Assembly: GCA_963932465.1 (NCBI GenBank)
Contig: OZ010788.1
Span: 670,986,484-671,050,483 of the forward strand
Length of the DNA: 64,000 nt
Direction: 5' to 3'
Source: Maratus speciosus
Lineage: Eukaryota; Arthropoda; Arachnida; Araneae; Salticidae
A program made the translations under genes and the position numbers. Position 1 is the first letter of the stretch, and each line of letters starts with the position of its first letter. This document shows positions 35,497 to 50,400 of the stretch, one piece after another. Under the pieces are notes generated by a model. The model was not told the origin of the DNA. It did no database searches and was given only the letters and a program-made list of their open reading frames with translations.

Positions 35497-38400
35497 CTGA
35501 AATGAAAGTAAATATATAAATAAATGAAGCAACCGTTGAGTATGCTGTTAAATAAAATTTCAAGTAACAGTCGAAACAGAATCCAGGTACAAACCATAAA
35601 TAAAACAAGTCGGAAAGCGTTCGTCAAGCATTGCAAATGAGGTGCGTTCGTACTTTAACTAGTTTTATAAACAGTCAGATCTTGGTGCAATAGCTTTTGC
35701 ACACTTATGCAGAAATGCATGAACACAAAATTGATTACGATTGTATGTATAATAAATTCAGTAATGCATAAATAATACGACTCCATCTTAAATCGGGCAT
35801 CATCACCATGACAACCTAGAATCATGAATTATCACGGGATATCATTGAATTAATCACATATGAAAGCATTTAATAGAATGAAGAAAACTTTTATGAATTT
35901 CTTTTAAGTTTTGACTCAATTTTCATGAATTTTGAAATTACTCGAAAAATTCTGCAAAGATTTTATACATTAAATTTCAAAGCATTCGGTTGGGTTGTTT
36001 TTGCGCTGTTATATGCGGACAGAGGGACGGACCAAACGACGGCTATAGGTGTTACGTATTTATATAATTACAAAGTCACCTTAAAAGCTTTGTTCTTATA
36101 TAAGCGTGGTTTACAGTAATCATTTACCATATTTATTATGCTTTTATTGTGTAAATGTACAGAACTTGCTCGTTTTATTTAAAATAAGATCAAAACCTGT
36201 AATATATTTCTTCAAATACCAATTCTTTTCTAGCTTTCATTCACAGTGTAAATAGGTTCCTATATAAGATCAATTATGCTTAAAAAAAGACAAAAATGAA
36301 TACAGTTCTGGTGGCCTAAATAAAACAGTTGAAGCATTTTAAAATTACGTAATCTACAAAATAAAGAATTGAAATAAAAGCTATTAGTACCTCGCATGTT
36401 TAGTTTTATAATGTGTTTTAAAATTTGTACTCTTCACATCTATAATAATATGCATAATTGATAAGGAAATTTATTGGAAGTATATATATATTTTTTTTTT
36501 ACAAATTAAATAATGTCTTTATTCACAAATTAAAATCAGGTAATTTGCAATAAAGATGAAAATGAAGTGTTGTGTTGATATTTTTTTATCAAGCTATTGC
36601 AAAATCAGATTTTAATATTGAAGGAAAATGTAATTTTCATATAGTGTGATGTAGAGGAATATAATCTTTTACCATATGTGTTTATTTATATACGATTTTT
36701 GGCATATTTGCCAGTCTATTATATGAAATATTGCATTTTCTGTAACATATGTGGTATTCTGCCGGTGATGATTAAACGTGTCGCTTTGTTCTTTCACATT
36801 TGTATCCTAATTTATAATCTAAATTTTATTTTTTTTTTGCAATATATTATTGAATTATATTTATCTCAATTTTATATAGCATGATTTAGCATGAATTATG
36901 TTTTGGAATCTAATTTCATTTTATTTAGTTGTGTGTTGTGTGCCAGTGGGCAACTTTTTTTAAATTTAGATTTCGGGATTGGCACCACTTTTCTGAAATG
37001 GTAAAATTCCCCTTCTTTTCGCCTTAATTAATATATCATAAAATAAGAAGAATTTTACTATTTTAAAAAAGTGGTGCCAATCAAGAAATCTGAATTTTAA
37101 AAAAGTAGCCCACTGGCAACACTATAGTAAATGGTGCTTTGCACCTTTTTCCCCTTTGTTCTATGTAACTATTATGTAATATTGTATTATGTAAAATCTC
37201 TAAATTGGTGTTTTTAGCATTTTGTTGCTCTAATTTTTTAGCTAGTTTTTGATTTAAAGGTATTCTATATGTACATTAATTACTTGCCAGCTTTAATTAC
37301 AGATTTGTCAGATTTTGTAAGAAGAAATTATTTGTTATATTTTTATTTCAAAGGTGTTGCATCCTTATTTATTACAATAAAGAAACTCTTGAACATTTCG
37401 GGATATTCCCATTCTGAATATATGATGCATTATTTTTTATCACTAGTTTAGTTTATAATCCATATCTAAAGTAAGGATGTAAGAAAATAGCGCAAAGTTA
37501 ATTTGTAAAATGTAGCATGTTTAATTTTAGAAGATATAAATTTTGAACGCTTCAAATCTAAAAACAATATGCATATTTTATTGGAAGTTTCCATTTTAAT
37601 TATAAATTTATTGATTGATTTCTTTTTTTTTTTCTTTTTTTTTTACAAATTAGAATCAAGTAAATTACAAATCGATGTATGGACAATGTTATTACCTAAT
37701 TTATAATTTTTTCCCTTCCACCAAACCATTGGAAATACAATTTTAAAATGTAAGGAATTTTTAGTTTCTAATAGGTACTGATTTATGGGAAAGAAATTAA
37801 TGTTTGAGGGATGACGTAATATACCAAATAAGAGATACACAAAAAAATCCGGCGTTCAATTTGAAGCTTCTGTATTGCCGGAAAATACTAAAGTATAAAA
37901 CAAAATTATATTATTAAGAAAAAGAAGAAACAACGTATAAAGGCACAAATAAAATGTGTTTAAAAGCATACAGCTGTTTTAAACACATTTTATTTGTGCC
38001 TTTATACGTTGTTTCTTCTTTTTCTTAATATATTGGCACAAAGTACAATCCTTCCCCACTTTTTATAAAAAATTATATTATCCCGCCAAGTTTTTAAAGG
38101 AAAAAAGATGTGCTTTTTTCTATGTTTAAGAAAATTTGGGATAAACGTAGATAAATACAAATGGAGCCATATAATAACTTAAATCCATATTTCATAAACA
38201 TCCATTGCTTTGTAATGCACATGTCGCATCTAATTAATGTATACAAATTTTATTTAAATATCTGAACTAATTTAATATTCATTGGTAGAACTTTAGAGTA
38301 TAATGCATTTTTACGACGAATGCGCAGTATTTTCAAAAAGTAAGATCGCGTAATATGTGCTTTTAACATTTCGTAACGTACAAAATTGTTTGGTTTTTGT

Positions 38401-41400
38401 TGGAATCCTTAATATTATTCTGTTGTAATGCTAAATCAAGTGCAAATATGTACGCAAATGCTGAACTTTAGAACGGCGTAACTCTTCAAGTTTCAAATAA
38501 TTTGCAAATGTTTTCCACAGTTGTTATTTTCCAATTGTTTTTCAGAAACAAAATACAATTCCTAAAACACCGAAAATTTCTGATATTGAAATTACAACAC
38601 TATATCGAATTTATTTTTAAACAAAACAAATTATTTAAATACCTTGCAACGTAATTGTATCTGTTATGTCATCCTTAGCAGTATACTCTGATACATTAGT
38701 CGAGTCACTCGCTGAAGGCTTGATATCATGACATTCACGTTCCTCCTGAAAGCAAGTCGCGCTGTCGCATTTTTCTTCTATTAATCTCTTTCGAGATTGC
38801 TTTTCTGTTTCTTCATCAATGTCGTATGTTAAACTATCTGCACTTGTTTCTTCGGTGGCAGAAACTACCACAACCTTTTCTCCTATTCCTTTGTCACCCT
38901 GAGAGAGTACTTCATATAAATCAAGATTTGATTTATAATCTGAATTTAATCCTATACCAAAAATAAAAAGAAAAATTATTTTATTAAAGATAAGTACATG
39001 TTTAAAGATAATGGAATATAGATAAAAAATAAATTCTCGTTTAATTCAATACACATTATAAAGGATGTTATCCCATTTATTATTTACCTTTTATGTAGAA
39101 AAGGTAATTTACTCCAAAGTCTTATAATTTAATTAAATCTCTATTTAGGGGAAATACTGTTTTGATAAGTTAATAGAGGCATGGCAAATATAATTTATAA
39201 TTATGTTATATGCAATAGGTGTGAGGTATTTGTGACTAATCGTTTAAATTTCCATTAAAACTAATAATTTTTACAATTAAATAGTGCGTTTTCTCAATTA
39301 TAACTATTTGAAAAAGATAAATTCCTTAGGAAACTTAGAAAACATGTGCAGTTACAAAAACTTTAACTGAAATGAAATGAAAACTTTCAGAACTTCTTAG
39401 ATTGTATAGAACAAATTTTTAAAGCTTTTGAGACCAACATTAGTCAAGGCAGGAGTAAACAGATATGTTATACACTTGATCGTCATTTAGTAGCACATTT
39501 ACACCATAAGATAAAAACGTCCATTTCACACCCATAAAAAAGTTCAGCACACTAAAATAATTAAGTGCATTTTTAAATTCTAGTCAATGCAGAGCATGTT
39601 TCCTAAACACTATAAAAAGAAAGTAAAATTGACATAGTCTGATGTTTTGCATCTTTGAAACATTTTTCTCTAATTTATCTCATTTGCAGCTTGACAAAAA
39701 GGGGAATTTTATATCTCAATATTCTGTCCCGTTTAATATACAGATAAATTTATAACTTTATAATCTAAATTAACAAATACTCGGCGCACCGATTTAGAAT
39801 TAGATTTTTAACATCGATTTATGATGCAAAAGAATGTATCGAATTTCTTAATCGATTTTTGGAAATGAACTTTTATTAAAATACAGTATTACTATTGTTA
39901 TATTATTTTATACATATTGTTTATATATAATTGAAAATAATTTAAAATGCATGTTAACTGAAACAAAATGGAAATAAACAGAGATTTCTATTCCATAACT
40001 GCAAAAATATTTTTGTATATAGTGAATGGAAATAGAACAATCCTTACTTTAATTTAACATTAAATTCAAAAATGTAATTTCCACATTCTTTTGAACTATC
40101 ATTTAAATGATATGATAAAAAGATATATCAAAATATTACATGCAAATTTAAAAAATAAATTTAAAGTTTAAGTATAATAGTAAAATATTTTAGATTCTAT
40201 TTCAGATTCTTTTTTATTCTATTCCATAGCTGAGAAAAATATTTTTGTATGTAGCGAAGAGAGCTGAAATAATTATTTCTTCAATATAACATTAAATTAA
40301 AAAATGTGATTTGCAGATTCATTTATATGATCATTTAAATAATATGACAAAGAAAGATACAAGAAAAAATATTACATGCAAAATTTAAGTAAAATGTTTA
40401 GTTCACTGAAAATTTTTTATATCAGTTTTTATCTTACATACCTTCACTTGATGTGTTTGTTGTCTTGCAGCTTTTAAAATATGACTTTTTCAGAAGAGCC
40501 GAATCACTCTGGCAACTCTTAGACGCCAGATTCTCATGACTGCATTGAATAGAACCGAGGCTTGTTGAGTGGCCTACAGATACTCTGTCAGCAAATGAAT
40601 CTTCAAACACAAAACTATCTTTCTTTTCAGGATGGAATTGCTTTTTAGCCTCAAAACCTTCATCAATTGATGACATTTTCAGCAGAATCGAGTCACTGCG
40701 GCACGGCTTAGTATGTAGATTTTCTGGACAAATCCGATGGGAACTCAGGCTTTTAGAGACATGCACGTTTACAGTTGAATGCTTGTGATCTGTAGTTACA
40801 AACTCAGTGTCTGATTTTACGACACATGCTTTTTCCTTTATCACCTCAATAAAATCCAGTTCTTCCTTAGAAAAGATCTTAATACAGTCACCTACTTCAG
40901 TATTAGATGTTAAATTATCTCTGTATACGATGATAGTATTTGAATTATCTTTAGTATGATCGGCAATCCCTTCACCAAGATTAGTGTGGACTCCGCTGTT
41001 CACGTGTTCTTTCTTAGTAGGATTATCTTTCTGGCTGTCGTCATCATCAAATCCATTTACATTTTCTTTAACACCTTTTCCATTATGAATTATGTGGGAC
41101 ATAGATTTTTGGTCTCCAACGACTTTCTCTTTTTCTAGAGATTTTTTTCGCTTTATTTCACGTATGCGCCTAGGCATAGTTGATGGTTTTTCGGCATCAA
41201 GTGACGTGAAAAGATCTTTAAAAGAAATAAAATCGTATAACTTATAGGCAATACAATATAAATGTAAAACATTTTTAATCATAGAAACAGTTGAAAATTA
41301 ATAATCCAGATGAAAGAAATATAGATGAAAGAAGTAGAATTTCTTTTAGTAATAAGCTTTTGAAAAAAACCTTTTTAGAGATACAAAGAATATATATATC

Positions 41401-44363
41401 TATTTAAACTAATTATAAGAACAGATTGGCGCAATAAAACAGAATAAAATAGAATAAAACAGAAGAAGAAAACAGATCGTTCTTGTGACGAAAATTCTTA
41501 ATCTGTTATGGATATAATTTTTTACCATATTATAAAGAAAGTAATATTATATTTAACGTTAAACACAGTAGCATTTAAAGTAAAGAGATTAAAACATTTT
41601 AAAAATTACTCTAAACAATAATTTAAACGAAATATTTTTGTGGAGTTTATAAAATTGAAACTCACATAACTGCACATAACACTGTTAAACGCTGCTATAT
41701 AAATGCGTTAAATAAATGGAATATATTTTATGGTGTATATTTTACAAATATAATATGCCCTTATCATAAAACTGTTAATTTCTTTACTAATAGTAGATGT
41801 TTAAAAAATAGTATACGTTCCCTTAGCGGGAACGTTGGTCTGTAATGGGGGTGTTGAAGTATTACCCCGAATTGGAAAGGAGCACACGTTATTTTCCATT
41901 ACAAAAATATAATTTCTGTTTAAAAAATAATATTTTGTTGGAAATCTGCAAACAAATTTATACTAACAAGATACGCGTTTTAAGAGGGTCCGATGTTCAA
42001 AATTCTAATTTTTTATTTATAGAGTTTTTGTTATGATTTTTTTTTCTGAAATATGTCTTAATATAATAAGAATATTGCACGTAAAAAATCTGAAAATTTT
42101 TAAATATTTAAAAAAAATGTAATTTCAAAATGTTAAACATATTTATTTTTTTATATAAAACTGGACGTACTTACTCGATTTACAAAATTTTTACACTTTC
42201 GTGTACAGAAAATGTGTCAATTTAATTTGTCTTCTGGATTTCTCAAAATATTGATTATGAATTTTATAAAAAAAAAAATTAAGTAAAAAAATGAAGTTTT
42301 TTTTTATGATTGAGTTTTGCATTAATCAGCATACTTTCACAATGATCCCTCAAAATTAAAAATCCTGCAGAAAATTTGTTGGAAATAGAGCATAAAAGTT
42401 TTGTTTAAAATTTCATACCTATACCTTGCAAGGAACTTTAGATATATTCTTTTAAAGTTGACAAATCGTAAAAAAAAAATCCATCTGAGATAAATGAAGT
42501 TAAAGTTCTCGTGAGCGGGCAGCTGATGCATCGCTTCTCAAGGCAAAAGGTGTTACATCTCTGGATCGAATGAAGATAAAAGCATTCGGTTTGCGGTATT
42601 TAACGCTAAAAACTCAGTATTTTTTTAAAGCCAATCTAAAAAAATTGCATTTTTTTTTTTTTTTTTTTTGAGAATTTTTAGCCCCGGACCCCCTTAAAAA
42701 TTTGAAATTTAAAAGTTTCAAACATGAACTAGAAATCAAAATATCACAAATTTAAAATCATTCTAATTTCTTTTGTTAGTATTCCACACATAGTTTCAGA
42801 AATTACAAGGAACAACTATGATGTAATTCTACATTGCTATATATATTTATTTATATGCATAATTCTTTTACATTTAGATTTTTTAAATGCAGTTATTAAT
42901 ACAGTTTATTTTATTTATAGATATTAACTGCTGTTTAAAACTCTATGTATTTCTGAATCCTGTTTTTTTTCTTATCTGTTTCAAATAAAGCATTTGTTTT
43001 AAAAATGTAAGTGGAGACATCTCTGATTTGAATATATTAAATAATGTTCACGTTACTATTCCCAAACTACGATATTCAAAGTATAAAAAAAGATAATTTT
43101 TTATTACCTCTTAAATAGAAAGCCTGCATATATTTAACAAGTTGGAAATTGTGCCTCAAACGGGGCAAATGAGGTGCGTTCGTACCATAACTTGTTTTAG
43201 AAATATTCAGATCTGTGTGCCGCAGCTGTTGCACTCTAATGCAAAAATGTACGATCACAAAATTTATTACGCGTGCATATATCAAATTCAGTCATACAAA
43301 AATAATAGGACTTCCACTTAAATAGGACGTCATCACCATCGCAACCTAGAATCATGACCTATCATAGGATATCTTTGAATTCATGGCGTAGGATAGGATT
43401 TAATAGAATGAAGAAAACTTTTATTAATATCTTTTGAAGTTTTGATTCGATATTTATAAAATTTGAAATGACTCGACACTATGTTGCAACGATTATATAT
43501 ATTAAATTTCAAACCATTCGATTGGGTTATTTTTTGTGTTGTTTTATGTAAACAGGCGGACAGGCAGACGGAGGGACCAGAAGACGACTATAGGTGCTAA
43601 AAATAGATCTTTGAGAATCTCGCTGTTAGTACATTTAATATAATATGAAGCACCCGGAATTGAACTTAAAAAATTTGTATTCATTCTATATCATATCATA
43701 TCATATACTACATCATATACTATATTCTATATCATATATGAATCAGTCTATGGAAGTCTCTTTTTCAAAAGTAGCTGTAAAAAAATTACTTTATCATTTC
43801 TTCATTTTACTATAATCATTAAATTCCTTTTTACAAGGAATTATAAAAATCCCTTTTTGATGTTTTAGTGATAATTTACTTTCCCTCATAGTGCAATCTT
43901 ATAGTTTTGTTTATCTCTTAAATTAAAATCTGGCAATATGTTTTTTTTTTTTCACTGATAACTTTTAATCAGATAAATTTTTAACGGATAAATGTCATTT
44001 TTGTAACTTTTCTTGTTTTAACTGATTGTCGATGCACTTAATTAAATCTAATCTTGTTCAAAGGTGTTTTGATTATTATTTTTTTAACAGTATTGTATAA
44101 GTAATAGTAATAGTATTATATTGTATATTTAATTGTATTGTAATTGTATTCCATAAACCCTCATTTAAAAAAAATTAAAATATATACAAGTATGCATCAA
44201 TTTTTTTTCGAAGCACATTCCCTTATACCTGTGTTTTATGACCTTCATTTTTATGTAGTTCCCTAATATGCAGTTGTATAGCATTTTGCATAAATCCTTT
44301 AAACAAATCTAAATTTTACAGTAATATGTAATTCTAATGTAATAATGAAATAATCCAAAAAAA

Positions 44364-44404
<41 letters not shown>

Positions 44405-47400
44405 ACATAATAAAAATATGTTTATGAAGGAATTTAATACAATAGTCTCCTTCAAATCAGCAACCATAAAATTCGCAAAGGTCTAAAATCCGCACATCAT
44501 CACAAATGTAAACAATAAACGATGCGTTTATTACATGAATGAATGATGTGTATTATTACACATCCACATTCAAGCGACACTGAAACATAATAAAGATCTT
44601 TAAAATCAACGTAAAACCACCCTAAAAACAATTAATAATCATTTCATCTAACGGTCAAATGGCATGCAAACCACTAATTTTTGTCGAACAGTTTAACTGG
44701 TTGTTTTGCACTTTTTTCCTAAGAGCACATCTTTTTTGTTTGCAGACAACAGAACGGAAATGCTACTTTACATTACAATGTTTATTTTGTTAGCTTGACT
44801 TTGAGAACTATTGTTTTGTAAATTATAAGGTTTTGTATGAGAAGGCGAGACCAATTATCGCTCATAAAAAGTATGGTTTTTTCATATTATTAATTTACTT
44901 TTGTTTAGAAATACTCTTGTTTTATGGAATTACATATCTTACCATTATTGTTAAAATCCACTTGCCATATGTCATCTGGTTGGAGAATTAATCCCCTTTC
45001 ATCTTTACACAACAGTGAATGTCGTAAAATCACAGAAGACTTCGGCCGCTCCCATGGCTGATATCGAAGGGTAGACTGGATGAGATTTAGCACCTGTTCT
45101 ACTTCTTTACTACACCCAGATATTTTTGGAAAGGTCGAATGCACAATATTTCCAAAAAGTGGCATCTACAATGAAATATTAAAAAAATTTAAAAATAATA
45201 ACTTTCCATTGTAAAAATAATTTTTTAACGGATCAATATCAAAACTATGCATTATATATTTTTCAAAATTTCGTCGTCTAAAGATTTATTGTCTAAAGGT
45301 ATGAATGATCAGATTTCGGTGAATGCAAAATGTGTAGCTTTTATAATGTTTAACGTGAAAATATCACTCCTAATTTCCCCCAAAAGATTCAAAGGTTAAT
45401 CCCACTTTTATAGATATTCAGCATTCATTTAAGTAAAATATCCAATTTCAATGTTTTTATTTTTATTTATCTCATTATGGCGCATTGAGGGCGCATTGAA
45501 CATTGTAGAAAAAATTGCTTAATATACACAAGATCTCTGATAAATAGTAAACAAAATAAATTGTTTGATTATTACCTGTATTATATTACTCTTCTAAATC
45601 CATACCAATTTTTATCAGTCATTATTGTATATAGGAAAATTGGTAACTCGTTTATGTTTGCTGTATTCCATCATAAAGCATTGAGGTTGATTAACTGTAT
45701 GGTAAATGTATATGTCTGTGTCTGCTATGTTCAATCATTGAAAAATATCGTATTATAGTTTTTTTTATTTAGTTCTATTATATTTCATAGATATCTAGAT
45801 CATAGAATGAACTTATGTTTTTATAAATGGAAAAAAATATGTTTTTCCATGGTGTGGTGCTAAATGTTTTTTAAAGACAGAATTAAAGGGTTTAAAAAAA
45901 AAAGCTAATACGATTTTTTGAATACGCAAGTTATTCATTTTTCTCTGCAAAAATGCCTGATGAGAATTGGTATGTATTTGAATGTATAATATACACAATA
46001 TTTCTAAAACTCTTTTGATAACCATTCAGTATGGAGAATATGCTAGTACTAAACAGTTTCATTTCATGGTAAATAAAGCTCCATTGAAATTTCGCGTCTA
46101 AGGAAATTCGTAAGAAAATTTGAAAAGTTGTACAAACATCAGGTTGGAATAGCAAGTATTGATTTCCGGAAGAAGCGTATATAGCATGTAATTGCCTATG
46201 CTGACTACTCAGAAATTGCGATGTAAAAAAAGGTGCGCATGTTGAGATATGCTTGAGAAAATGGATCCTAAAGAATCATAGACATTTTTAATTAATATTA
46301 CTATTTCTTAATTTCTTTTCAGAGTGTGAATAAATTTCAGTGTACCTTCCAGGTTTTAACTGTATTGGGAAATTTATTTAAATTAATTTCAAGTTTTAGA
46401 CAAATTGCGAATGTCGAAAAACCTATAAAAATATACATATACAGTCGAACCTCGTTATCGCGACACTCTAATGACCAGAAAAAAGTGTCGTCATAAGCGG
46501 AGTGTCGCGGTAACCGGAGTTAGATAAAAATAGGTTTATAAAAGCTGTATTTTTAATTAATTTAAGACAATTTTAAGTTCATAACTGTTCTTGCAGTTTT
46601 AAGCAATAAAACATTATTATTAAACAAAATGTACACAAAAACAAAATTGAAAAAAATAAAAATCGGATTTATGATGACTTGGTTTTTTATTGTTACGTGA
46701 GATAGTGATGAATTAATGTTTGCTTATCCCTAGAGGCGCATCCTACAATTCTTTTTTCAATATTATACTATGCATTGTAATCAATATTCGTTGATTACAA
46801 TGTATTCTGAAATGGATGTTAGATAATTTCTGATCGTTTCAATGGAATACTTCGGTTTTAGTCGGATGAAAAACGCCGTGTAACCACAAGAAAGCGCTGC
46901 CTGACCAGTTGTGTAGTCGTAAAAAAAACAGAGGGTATACATTCTAAGCAGAGGGTATTACACTCAATTCAGAGGGTATACCCTAGTGTATATATACTAT
47001 TCTAGTGTATATATACTATTTTTTCTAAACCGTCGGGATATCCGGAGTTGAAAATTATTCATCGACGTAAAATCCGGAGTTCATTTTCATTAAAACCATA
47101 TACACAAAATCGGGACTTAGAAAAACTGACGTGATAAGCGGAGTGACGTAAAAACCGGGTGTCAGGATAACGAGGTTCGACTGTATATAGTTTTTGTACA
47201 TTTTCTTCTTCATGAGTGATGTTAAATTTTTCTTAAAAAAAAAATGCCCATCAAAGTATCATTTTGATTTAACTACTCTTTATTTTCAATTAATTACATC
47301 GAAACATACTTTGTGAATGAACTTGTTTCTGAATGAACAATATGCGCCAAAATTTCAAGAAAATATTATTCGTGGTTTAAAACATTAATTATGGCACTTA

Positions 47401-50400
47401 TTTGTCATCATTATTAAGTGTTATTTTATATTCTATCGTCTAAATTTGTTAATTGAAAGCTGTTTAATATACAGGGTGTTCCAAATTTAGACCGAAAAAT
47501 TAAGAGGGGTGACTGAAGGCATCAAGAGGCACGAAAAATTTATATAGTACATGGGATCGCAAACCACGTATTGAATCAACCATGCAATGTGTTCTGAAAT
47601 AATTCAATTTGTGCTGACGGCAATAACTTTTGGAAAACTGAAGTATATTGTGATAAAACTTTTAATAGACATTCTCACCTTTGTTTTCCATGTGATAATA
47701 TTGAAACAAGTAGGAAATTGCTCGTCAAATGTGGCAAATGAGGTGCGTTTGTACTATAACTAGTTTTATAATTATTTTTTGCACCCCATATTGTACTGAA
47801 TGTATATTGTTTTGCGCTTCATAAATGCATAGTCTGTAACATCATTAAAATGCACTTGCAATATTTTTTCCCCATTCCCCATAATGTAACGGAAAAATTT
47901 TGACTGTCCCTCTTATTAAACTATACATCCGATTTTCATAAAATTTGAAATAGCTCGACAAAATTTTGCAACAATTATATATTTAAAATTTCAGACCATT
48001 CGGAAGGCTGTAACATCATTAAAATGCACTTGCAATAATTTTTTCTCATTGGCCGTTATGTAACGAAAAAATTTTGACTGTCCCTGTAATTAAATTATAC
48101 ACCCGATATCATTAAAATTCCCTTGCAATAATTTTTTCCCATTGGCGTAATGTAAAGAAAAACTTTTGAATGTCCCTGTAATTAACCTATACATTCAATT
48201 TTCATAAAATTTGAAATGGCTCGACAAAATTTTGCAACAATCATATATTTAAAATTTCAGACCATTCGGTTAAGTAATTTTTGCTCTGTTATATGCGGAC
48301 GGACAGACGGACTGAACGACGACTATAGGTGCTACGTATTTATATAATTACGAACGCACCTAAAAAGTGATAGAAGCTTCCATTATGCCCCAGCAATATG
48401 CACTGGACGCTCCACATTTTGGACTGCGATTGCCGTTTCATACGGTAACATGGATGGCTTGAGCACTCTGTTTTTCCAGAACTTTCGGTGATGTTGTAAC
48501 ATTTTACAAAAAATAATCTACATATTTTTCTATTTTTATTGTAACTATCCGCTCTTGGCGAGCAGTTTGGTCTCCCTTAAATTTTATGTTTGGGAAAGCA
48601 TGCTAAGCGTTGAAACATGTTACTTTTATTCATAATTTAACCCTTAAATGCCGGGTGATGCTTTTCGACAACATATCCAATTTAGGCTTCTAAAATACTA
48701 TTAGGCTAATATTGAGTCTATAATGGCTAATGTTGACAGTAAAATACATTCTGAAAATATTATTAAATCGATTTTCAACATGTAGATGGCAACACTTGTG
48801 CTCTTTCAGAATAAAGATAGATTTATTTTTTCAATTGTTGCTACTTGTTCTTTTTGTTTTGTTTGGAAGCCTGCGAAATACCCTATTTTATTTTGCAGTG
48901 AGGAAGTTAAATTTATTTCTTATTATAGTTCCTAAAATTCTTGTGGGTTTAATATTATGGAATTTTATCAAGGAAAATTATTCTTTCAATTAAAGACCAG
49001 TATTGCCGATTAGTAACAAACTGTTTTTTAGCCATAAACGATATTTAAAACAAAATATGATTTTTTAAAGTATTTTTCCCATGATTAATTTAAAAAATGA
49101 GAGCCTAAAAACATTATTACAATGATCTGTTGAAAAACCAGGCATTTAAGGGTTAATTTGCTTCCATTCCCTTAAGTACAATTAACAGTAATCCCTGAAG
49201 CTGATATAAGTTTTTGTTGCATTAAAATGTCCCACTTTGTCAATTTTTCGTAAGCAAGTAAACCCTATTGGTTTACAGTGGAAGTCTATGGGAACTTGCG
49301 AAATATTAGAGAGATCTCCAAGTTGGCGTCACTTTTGGCGACTCATTTTGCTCGTCAAATTTGACGGCCTTCGACGGCTGAACAGGATCCCCTCTATGGC
49401 AGCCCCTTATAGGTATGTAGATGCATTAATTGCTGCTCAATAATCAATGAGGTGCGTTTCACTCGGACGTTGGTACTAAACAACAAATAATTGCGATTTC
49501 TGTGCCACGTACGATAGCGTAATATATATATAGACATTTTGATTTTTCTCAAAATTATGACCGTCAGTATAAGTTCAGTTAGGATAAAAAAAAACCCTGT
49601 ATTTATGACTAAATACGTGGTTTGAGATCCCTTGTTATATTGTAATTTTTCATCCTCTTGATGCATGCTATCACTCCTCTTAATTTGTCAGTCAAATTTT
49701 GGAACATCCTGTGTGTATTCGTACATAGGCTGCGTTTTACTAAAGCATTATTTTTATGTGCATTAAATTATTTATTTCGCACTAACATGTTTTACGATAA
49801 CATATATATTTCTATAATATTGCAGGCAGGGTTCGTAAATATCATGATATTTTCGGAAATATTACAAATATCTGATATTTTGATATGTATCCGATGTTTT
49901 CGATATATATCCGATGTTTTCGATATATATCCGATATTTTCAAAATAGTCAACTCACTGCTGACAATAAATATTTTTAAACATAATATATATCAGTTAAC
50001 TGAATATCAGAAACTGAAATATATATCAGTTAACATAAAAATTTAAACAATATTCTAATAATGCATTTCTCTTTTCCTTTTTTTTTCACAGGGAACGAAA
50101 TATAAGAACAATTAATTGAAAACAGATACAATTTCTTTTAAATACCCTTAGAAAAAAAAATAAACTGTAGGATTCAGTGTCAAGAAATCCGAAATTTATT
50201 GTGCAAAATTTTAAATACCGAACCGTTTTCTTTTATTTTAACAAAGAATTTTAACGTAACTGTACGCTAGACTTATTTTTTATTCCCTAACATGTTGCAC
50301 AGTTTATACTGAACTAAATCAAAATCGGAAAAGATTCTTTTCTAACGAAATTGTATAAAACTGATTATTTGTAGTTAGAGAATTTATCTTTCAATGGCTG

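Larger units (their letters stand above)
47472..49711. mobile_element. CAGGGTGTTCC-ended element, carrying two nested insertions
   Basis: Left end CAGGGTGTTCCAAATTTAGA and right end, reverse-complemented, CAGGATGTTCCAAAATTTGA. Further blocks (AAATTAAGAGG, CATCAAGAGG, AACCACGTATT) keep matching over more than 100 bases. TA precedes the left end. A family D copy (47707-48361) and a piggyBac-type MITE (48641-49152) lie inside. What remains has no clear transposase. Ends are of mariner type. Confidence 0.75.

Noticed and set aside
48730..48993. 87-codon frame as a membrane protein
   Set aside because: It lies wholly inside a piggyBac-type MITE and is hydrophobic only because of T-rich codons.
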